Of a stretch of DNA of 64,000 nt, positions 61,101 to 64,000 are shown piece by piece; the stretch's first letter is position 1, and the number at the start of each line of letters is the position of its first letter. The stretch is taken from the NCBI RefSeq assembly GCF_905475395.1, contig NC_058338.1:48891935-48955934 (forward strand), given 5' to 3'. The notes below the pieces were generated by a model. It made no database searches, was not told where the DNA came from, and saw nothing but the letters and a program-made list of their open reading frames with translations. Made by a program: the position numbers and the translations under genes. The stretch is from Chrysoperla carnea. Lineage: Eukaryota; Arthropoda; Insecta; Neuroptera; Chrysopidae.

Positions 61101-63284
61101 GTTTATAAAATTGGAAGATTGTGGTCATATTTTTGAAGTTGATGGTTTGGAACAATATTTCAAAATATCAAACGAAGGCAATGATCACACATCTATTGAT
61201 GTATTAAAATGCCCCCGATGTCGCCAACCAGTCATTCAAACTTTACGATATTCAACATTAATTAAAGAAAAATTTGTGGATATTACAAATATTAAAAAAC
61301 GAATTTTTGGTGAACGAAAAAATAATATGGAAAATGCATTTACTTTACGTAATATTAGAATCCCACAAATTCAGGCCAGAGATAATAAGAGAATATTATT
61401 TAGATGTAAGTATATAATAAAAGTTCAAATACTATAGAAAGGATATCATTGTGACGTATAAAATTGGCAAAATTAATATATTATTGCCTTTGCCAGAACA
61501 AGTTTGATTTATGGAGCCGCTGTTGGAATTTGGTAAAGTGAATATACGTTGATAATGGTACTTGTGTATCACAAATGCTATTACGTAACAACGCAAGCAA
61601 TTTCGTACATATGCGACCCATGTAAAACTTGTGGCCAAATATGAACTAAGTAGCTGGCGACATTTTTTAGGGCATAAAATCAATCAAAATGCCTAAGTAA
61701 ATTATTCTCTTTATGTATCAATATATTTTATATACTCAAACAAAACTAAAACACGATACTTTTTGTTTCGTTAAGCATACGCAATATTTGCAGGCATGTT
61801 ACTTTGTTATTCCTCTTAGGCTCTACCAGGGCTCATTTTAAAGATCAAGAAATAAACTTGAAGATGCGGTTCTTGAATTTATTCACTGACTCACATGTGC
61901 TGTTGTCATATCAATCTTAAAGTTAAGTTCTTTTGTAAAAGGGAAAAAAGTTCAACATTTTCCTGACGTGCCGCACGTGTCACGCCCCTTTTATGAAAAC
62001 TGTAATGCTCTTTGAAGAGTCCTATTTTCCCCCTCAAAATAATTGAATATAAAGAAAGTAAACAACTTTTGTTTAAAACATTTTTTTCTTAAGCAGCACT
62101 GTTTATCCGTGAGGGCGCAAATTACATAGTATTATTACATGGGAATATCAGTATGTATGGCTGTCTAATAATGAATATCTTTCTTTACTTACAAGACGTA
62201 AAAAAACAAACGATTGCGTAATCAACAATGTCTATACATGGTATTTCAACAATTAACTCAGTCAATTGTTTGTTTTCACTTGTTCAGATTGGAGATTTGC
62301 TATAATTTTCAAAAAACGTTATAGTTATAAACAAAAAAAGACACCAGCTGTTTAATTCAATCGTAGCTGTAACACTTTTTAATCGTGCAAAGAAACATTA
62401 AATATATTACTGCTCGTGTTCGCATTTCCAATCTAATAAGTGCTCAAGCATATCTTTAGAAGTGGGACATATGTGTTTGAACTCGTTAAGAAGACTATTT
62501 GCTCTAGTTTTAATGAAATTTTGTTTCAGGTGGTTTAACAAATATTTTACAAAATATAATAGCTCACTTACAACCAATCTATGAGAAACGTAAACGTTAT
62601 AAAACCGTTAGAGTGACGGCTATGCAATTGTCATTATTTGATTCACAAATTGGTATTATTGAATTAATTCTGAATCATCTTCTTGAAATACATAAACTGA
62701 GTAATGCAGATGCAGATGACAAAACTGAAATATTTACAGTGGCCATTGAACACGCCACTTTAATTGCAACCGTTTTAGAAAAACAATATAATAAATTAAA
62801 TCAACAACAAACAAATGATTTGATGGTAGAAACAAAACGTTTGACACGTATTCAAGAACTAGCCAAATTATTATCAAGTGACGAATATAGAACAAATCTT
62901 TATAATTCGCTAATTATTGGACAAAAGAAGAAAGTTTTCGATAGTATTTTGTCATCTAAAAAGTTTACATTGGAATATGATTATTTAGTTAAACAAAATT
63001 TATTAGAATTTGAAAAACTATTAGAACGACATGGAGGTGTTACCGATGAGGTTAAGCAAGAAGTTGTACGTGCTTTACAAATTGCTGATGGAGTACGACA
63101 AGGCGCGTGGTATAAGTGTCCAAATGGACATTATTATGCAATTGGAGAGTGTGGTGGGGCAATGCAACGTGGTAGATGTATAGAATGTAAAGCGGAAGTT
63201 GGTGGTTCAAGTCATAGAATTTTACCTACAAATAGACATGCTTCTGAAATGGATGGCGGCCGTCAAATATGGCCAGGACCCTGA
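38607..63284 (+). CDS. ZNFX1: NFX1-type zinc finger-containing protein 1 (ZNFX1) homologue, 21 coding exons
   Basis: Exons: 38607-38679, 39845-39958, 40034-40141, 40436-40893, 42028-42827, 45055-45641, 46695-47074, 49144-49332, 49583-49694, 49763-49846, 50643-50914, 51235-51378, 52971-53145, 54060-54205, 54928-55082, 55339-55495, 55761-56177, 56720-56966, 58472-58970, 61101-61405, 62530-63284. All junctions are GT-AG, phases match, and the total is 6177 nt (2058 residues). Order: basic N-terminus; helical region; UPF1-like helicase (Walker A 572-579, VEEAAE 943-948, GDHKQLRP 969-976, VDNFQGEE 1123-1130, VALSRAKHG 1158-1166); Cys-rich NFX1-type repeats (about 1210-1720); helical region; RZ finger (2001-2034). 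ZNFX1 proteins bind RNA and act in small-RNA inheritance in nematodes and antiviral RNA sensing in mammals; the role here is inferred. An upstream 5' UTR exon is likely because the ATG is two bases after an acceptor. Confidence 0.93.
38855..38960. repeat. Imperfect hairpin, about 45-bp arms, ZNFX1 intron 1
   Basis: The arms begin cgttcaaaactaaa and end in its complement, and carry AGATTTGT and ACAAATCT near the loop. Roughly a fifth of positions mismatch. Consistent with a short MITE; a small-RNA precursor is possible but unsupported. Confidence 0.55.
40284..40321. repeat. Perfect 15-bp stem-loop, ZNFX1 intron 3
   Basis: AGATCAATACAATGA at 40284-40298 is followed after 8 bases by its exact complement at 40307-40321. 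An isolated short palindrome; function unknown. Confidence 0.6.
40436..40893 (+). CDS. ZNFX1: ZNFX1 exon 4: N-terminal helical region
   Basis: Encodes residues 99-251, a hydrophobic, helix-rich stretch ([15 protein letters not shown] at its start) of the kind that precedes the helicase in ZNFX1 proteins. The donor is ATG|GTTAGT at 40894, chosen because it is phase 0 and joins to the phase-0 exon at 42028. Reading through would add about 40 residues and stop near 41019. Confidence 0.75.
41370..41444 (+). repeat. 54-bp tandem duplication, interrupted by a transposon
   Basis: Unit 1 (41370-41423) starts aatagagctttcttaaaagt. Unit 2 starts at 41424 and resumes at 41752 (tatatcagttatcatgtt) after the inserted element at 41445-41751. 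Removing the element restores a second full unit. Confidence 0.75.
41445..41751. mobile_element. Pogo/Tigger-like MITE (307 bp), ZNFX1 intron 4
   Basis: Terminal inverted repeats of about 25 bp: CAATAGAACGCCGATTATCC at the left, and its near complement ending GTTCTACTG at the right. The subterminal AATTGGGACCGGGGTCG followed by ATAATCGAAAATTCTGATAA is typical of Tigger/pogo-type non-autonomous elements. It is flanked by TA on each side (41443-41444 and 41752-41753), the target site expected for this superfamily. No transposase frame. Confidence 0.85.
42028..42827 (+). CDS. ZNFX1: ZNFX1 exon 5: pre-helicase region
   Basis: Residues 252-517. It includes an acidic segment ([17 protein letters not shown]) and a stretch beginning [19 protein letters not shown], conserved in ZNFX1-type proteins just ahead of the ATPase core. 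It ends PPA|YLTE across the junction with exon 6, the normal lead-in to the Walker A region. The longest coding exon of the gene. Confidence 0.85.
42828..45054 (+). other. ZNFX1 intron 5 (2227 bp)
   Basis: Holds the composite foldback above. The remainder (43700-45054) is AT-rich sequence in which I see no gene. Confidence 0.6.
42880..43683. repeat. Composite foldback element in ZNFX1 intron 5
   Basis: Outer ends CATGGTAGAAT (42880-42890) and its exact complement (43673-43683) enclose a perfect 30-bp inverted repeat at 42891-42920 and 43118-43147. Inside are further inverted fragments around GCATGCTACA/GTAGCATGC (for example 43260-43440). The layout suggests a foldback element with a nested or duplicated arm. 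Short frames within it are not genes. Confidence 0.65.
45055..45641 (+). CDS. ZNFX1: ZNFX1 exon 6: helicase RecA1, Walker A
   Basis: Residues 518-713. It carries QGPPGTGKT (Walker A at 572-579, Lys578) and motif Ia [15 protein letters not shown], both typical of UPF1-like superfamily 1 helicases. A coiled-coil-like charged segment follows ([19 protein letters not shown]), corresponding to the insert seen in this family between motifs Ia and II. Confidence 0.9.
46695..47074 (+). CDS. ZNFX1: ZNFX1 exon 7: acidic insert within the helicase
   Basis: Residues 714-840. It is rich in Asp, Glu, Asn and Tyr (for example NDDDFDDIG) and lacks helicase motifs, so it is an insert between motifs Ia and II. 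The acceptor at 46693-46694 follows a TTTTTCTAAA tract. The donor at 47075 is phase 0. Confidence 0.8.
47075..49143 (+). other. ZNFX1 intron 7 (2069 bp)
   Basis: Contains the foldback at 48011-48239; otherwise no gene or recognised element. Confidence 0.6.
48011..48239. repeat. Foldback MITE-like element, about 65-bp arms, ZNFX1 intron 7
   Basis: The left arm (ttcgagacaccaagataccatag region, from 48011) matches the right arm inverted (to 48239): AAGATACCATAG against CTATGGTATTTT, and GAGAGTGTAAA against TTTACACCCTC. The centre is AT-rich. No coding capacity. Confidence 0.6.
49144..49846 (+). CDS. ZNFX1: ZNFX1 exons 8-10: helicase to motif II
   Basis: Exons 49144-49332, 49583-49694 and 49763-49846 encode residues 841-968. 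They contain [13 protein letters not shown], then [13 protein letters not shown] (the family's motif Ic/Id region) and the Walker B box [11 protein letters not shown] at 941-951. The DE(A/S)-type acidic pair of UPF1 is EE here, as in ZNFX1 proteins. The introns are short (250 and 68 nt). Confidence 0.88.
50643..51378 (+). CDS. ZNFX1: ZNFX1 exons 11-12: motifs III and IV
   Basis: Exons 50643-50914 and 51235-51378, residues 969-1107. GDHKQLRP (motif III) is followed by a Leu/Phe-rich helix, then [13 protein letters not shown] (motif IV), then [11 protein letters not shown] and TVLTTYNGQ in RecA domain 2. All are diagnostic of UPF1-like helicases. Confidence 0.9.
51405..51490. repeat. Dispersed repeat copy (related to 17935-18040), ZNFX1 intron 12
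   Basis: Begins just inside the intron after the exon 12 donor and shares the acaggcttaaactgggtttt block and following AGATTTTGAATAGATAGA with the copy near 18 kb. Class unknown. Confidence 0.4.
52181..52440 (+). pseudogene. Decayed DDE transposase fragment, copy 1 (ZNFX1 intron 12)
   Basis: Shares with 53675-53930 the block aatcgaaatgataatttcat followed by ATATTATTTTTAAATGA, and later CATATTATAGGA. One frame gives [10 protein letters not shown], like the G(G)IIGPFFI segment of IS630/Tc1/mariner-type transposases. Frameshifts and stops interrupt it. The family assignment is an inference from this short motif. Confidence 0.45.
52971..53145 (+). CDS. ZNFX1: ZNFX1 exon 13: motifs V and VI
   Basis: Residues 1108-1165. 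[20 protein letters not shown] (motif V) and [13 protein letters not shown] (motif VI, with the arginine finger Arg1162) complete the helicase core. The acceptor is preceded by a long T tract. Confidence 0.9.
53675..53930 (+). pseudogene. Decayed DDE transposase fragment, copy 2 (ZNFX1 intron 13)
   Basis: The same family as copy 1 and in the same orientation. A frame reads [10 protein letters not shown], and another [16 protein letters not shown] followed soon by a WFQQDGA-like FQKHE. This is the order seen around the second catalytic Asp region of Tc1/mariner-like transposases. It is broken by stops and a frameshift, so it is non-functional. Confidence 0.5.
54060..55495 (+). CDS. ZNFX1: ZNFX1 exons 14-16: end of helicase, first Cys-rich repeats
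   Basis: Exons 54060-54205, 54928-55082 and 55339-55495, residues 1166-1318. [12 protein letters not shown] closes the helicase domain; [13 protein letters not shown] begins the Cys/His-rich part, with [12 protein letters not shown] and [19 protein letters not shown] repeats. Spacing of CGHxCxxxC matches NFX1-type zinc-binding repeats. Confidence 0.88.
55761..56966 (+). CDS. ZNFX1: ZNFX1 exons 17-18: NFX1-type zinc-finger repeats
   Basis: Exons 55761-56177 and 56720-56966, residues 1319-1539. There are several CGHxC repeats: [37 protein letters not shown] and [13 protein letters not shown]. The split glycine codon G|GT links the end of exon 18 to [10 protein letters not shown] in exon 19. 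Confidence 0.88.
58472..58970 (+). CDS. ZNFX1: ZNFX1 exon 19: dense NFX1-type repeat block
   Basis: Residues 1540-1705. [20 protein letters not shown] is followed by [44 protein letters not shown] and [17 protein letters not shown]. This is the most Cys-dense part of the protein. It ends EDEDTS|R at a phase-2 donor (58971). Confidence 0.9.
59430..59442. repeat. 13-bp target-site duplication, left copy
   Basis: GATTTGATAACAT, identical to 60799-60811; brackets the retrotransposon insertion. Confidence 0.85.
59443..60798 (-). mobile_element. 5'-truncated non-LTR retrotransposon (LINE, possibly RTE-like), ZNFX1 intron 19
   Basis: A 1356-bp insertion on the minus strand with identical 13-bp flanking duplications. 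Reading the minus strand, it starts mid-domain at ICPIHKKGD, runs open through the reverse transcriptase, and stops at TAG just 18-20 bases before the 3' end. It then ends in a short tandem tail of TATGC units (GCTAT three times). A very short 3' UTR and a simple-repeat tail resemble the RTE clade, but the clade is not proven. Truncation at the 5' end is the usual result of target-primed reverse transcription. Confidence 0.85.
59464..60798 (-). CDS. Reverse transcriptase, C-terminal part (444 codons, 5'-truncated)
   Basis: The frame is uninterrupted from the truncation point to its natural stop. Visible: ENYRGITLL (RT motif 1), a [11 protein letters not shown] block with the first catalytic Asp, [13 protein letters not shown], and [10 protein letters not shown] with the catalytic YADD pair. 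Downstream are [13 protein letters not shown] and [10 protein letters not shown], the C-terminal motif common in insect LINE proteins. The endonuclease and N-terminus are missing, so the copy cannot retrotranspose by itself. Lack of stops over about 1.3 kb points to a recent insertion. Confidence 0.88.
   Translation of the reverse strand: MCPIHKKGDIGKCENYRGITLLDTGYKILTTILNNRIKEKSNTKIGEYQCGFREARGTTDQLFVVRQIMGKCFEYDIDLHIMFIDFKQAFDSVRRSMITEAMEDLEIPPKLINLAMMTMENTKAKVKINNKLSEPFDITTGVKQGDGLSTTLFIIALHKAIKDTDQRGTIFYKSSQICAYADDVGIFARTKGRLIEVFREIQENGKKLGLVINESKTVYMKISASQDRRTMDDLTIDDITYKAVAEFKYLGELENNEGRTSAAIKERIRSGNRAYFANITLLKNKLISRKTKMTIYKTLIRPIITYGSESWTLTLEDQERIRRFERKIIRRIYGAIRENEDDWRIRTNREILEILQGEDVVKFIKSQRLRWFGHVQRMENTRMPKKILEAKIYATRRRGRPRLRWLDQVLGDLKVMRVTGWGSAVKDRFAWRRIVEEAKAHPGL
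60799..60811. repeat. 13-bp target-site duplication, right copy
   Basis: GATTTGATAACAT, identical to 59430-59442. Confidence 0.85.
61101..61405 (+). CDS. ZNFX1: ZNFX1 exon 20: post-finger region
   Basis: Residues 1706-1807. [18 protein letters not shown] and [13 protein letters not shown] make a RING-like Cys/His set (DCGH...CPRCRQPI type), a conserved feature after the NFX1 repeats in ZNFX1 proteins. The donor is AGAT|GTAAGT, phase 1. Confidence 0.85.
62035..62285. repeat. Dispersed repeat family R1, copy D (ZNFX1 intron 20)
   Basis: Carries aacaacttttgtttaaaaca, CACTGTTTATCCGTGAGG and the 3' block gtatttcaacaattaactca ending TTTGTTTTCACTTGTT. Lacks the 5' part present in copies A and C, so it is 5'-truncated. 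That pattern, with a conserved 3' block, is suggestive of a retroposed element. Confidence 0.6.
62530..63284 (+). CDS. ZNFX1: ZNFX1 exon 21: C-terminal helices and RZ-type zinc finger
   Basis: Residues 1808-2058. A helical region is followed by the RZ finger: [17 protein letters not shown] then [11 protein letters not shown], with candidate ligands Cys2004, His2008, Cys2024 and Cys2027, and Cys2015 in the GECG motif. RZ fingers occur in ZNFX1 and in the ubiquitin ligase RNF213. The conserved tail ends in GGRQIWPGP before TGA. Confidence 0.92.
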
Positions 63285-63944
63285 TCAATTTGTATATGCT
63301 TTATTAAGTTTTCATAAATTTTAATTATGTTATGATGTTTTTTTTAAATACAGGGTGGGACAGAGAAGTGTGCGATTTTAAAAACGCTTTAAAACCAATT
63401 CTATCAATTTTTTATCATCTTAACAATTTTAAATTTTATTCATCAATTAATTACTCTTTTATACGTCTTTTGTGGAAAATTCATATCTCTGTACAGTTTA
63501 TGAGAACTTAACTATCAAAGTTAGTTAGTATCACATGTTATCTTATAGTAATAACACTAAGAATGGTTTAAATTTTGGGTTTATTCTTGACTGAGTATAT
63601 ATCGATTTTCATTTTTATACACAGTTAATAAGGATACTGAGAAAGTTCCTAATTTTGATATGATTGTAAAGCTTAAAACTTGATGAATATTGATAAAAGT
63701 TTTTTATGTAAATGATAACATTTTCAAAATCACTTACTGACTAAAAACTAACAATACAACTTAAAAATTTTCCATATGCCATAATGTAAAAAGGGCTGTT
63801 TTTAATAATTAATTTATCGTAAACTTTACAGAGAACACATATTAAATACTCAATTGAATAACAAAATTTCAGATTTTTGGTAATACTTTCGTTTTAATAT
63901 CGAAGCACCTAATTTCTGTTTTCTGGCATAAGATAGAAAAGTTT
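63285..63944 (+). other. 3' flank of the ZNFX1-type gene
   Basis: Presumed 3' UTR and downstream spacer. No canonical AATAAA was found close to the stop. No further gene seen. Confidence 0.4.
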
Positions 63945-64000
63945 TTGTTTGTCCGTTTAGTGGAAAACCGGCTTAAGAAAATTATATAAATTGAATTTAT
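63945..64000. repeat. Dispersed repeat family R1, copy E (start only)
   Basis: gtttgtccgtttagtggaaa followed by ACCGGCTTAAGAAAATTAT matches the start of copy A (22218: TTTGCCTGTCTAGTGGAAAACTGGC). The copy runs out of the window. Confidence 0.5.

Noticed and set aside
1..64000. tRNA, rRNA or CRISPR features
   Set aside because: No tRNA A/B-box plus cloverleaf, no rRNA core sequence and no regularly spaced short repeats were recognised by eye; a covariance-model scan would be needed to exclude tRNAs fully.
1..64000. A novel multi-gene system
   Set aside because: The three complete genes belong to known families and sit in separate transcription units with long spacers; nothing indicates joint function beyond general stress or defence roles.

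Overview
This is about 64 kb of AT-rich, intron-rich animal nuclear DNA, most likely from an insect or other arthropod. There is no operon structure. Genes are split by GT-AG introns (one GC-AG), and introns and spacers are packed with inverted-repeat elements, transposon relics and homopolymer runs. The order cannot be fixed from the sequence alone.

Layout. (1) 1-5.7 kb: spacer or intron, then a single terminal coding exon (5254-5472) of a plus-strand gene that enters from the left; its end is a low-complexity Gln/Pro/Tyr/Ala-rich tail. (2) 5.7-22.9 kb: no gene I can support, only foldback (MITE-like) elements, diverged direct repeats and A/T tracts. (3) 23030-30813: a complete five-exon aldo-keto reductase gene (332 residues, full catalytic tetrad) whose second intron carries a clean non-autonomous hAT-like element with an 8-bp target duplication. 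(4) 33274-34901: a compact three-exon microsomal glutathione S-transferase 1-like gene of the MAPEG family (153 residues) with an unusual 69-nt, in-frame, stop-free GC-AG intron. (5) 38607-63284: a large gene reconstructed here as 21 coding exons with matching splice phases (2058 residues). It encodes a ZNFX1-type protein: UPF1-like superfamily 1 helicase, NFX1-type Cys/His repeats and a C-terminal RZ-type zinc finger. (6) 63.3-64 kb: 3' flank and the start of another copy of a dispersed repeat.

The three complete genes all lie on the plus strand but do not form a pathway. The aldo-keto reductase and the MAPEG transferase are both redox/detoxification enzymes and may be neighbours by chance. 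ZNFX1 proteins act in RNA surveillance, small-RNA inheritance or antiviral sensing in other animals. The introns of the ZNFX1 gene hold a pogo/Tigger-like element, a composite foldback, two relics of one DDE transposase family and a 5'-truncated non-LTR retrotransposon with an intact reverse-transcriptase reading frame and a 13-bp target duplication. I found no CRISPR array, rRNA or tRNA gene, and no convincing new multi-gene system; the most unusual items are the exonisable GC-AG intron, the duplicated poly(A) region of the MAPEG gene, and the layered transposon insertions.
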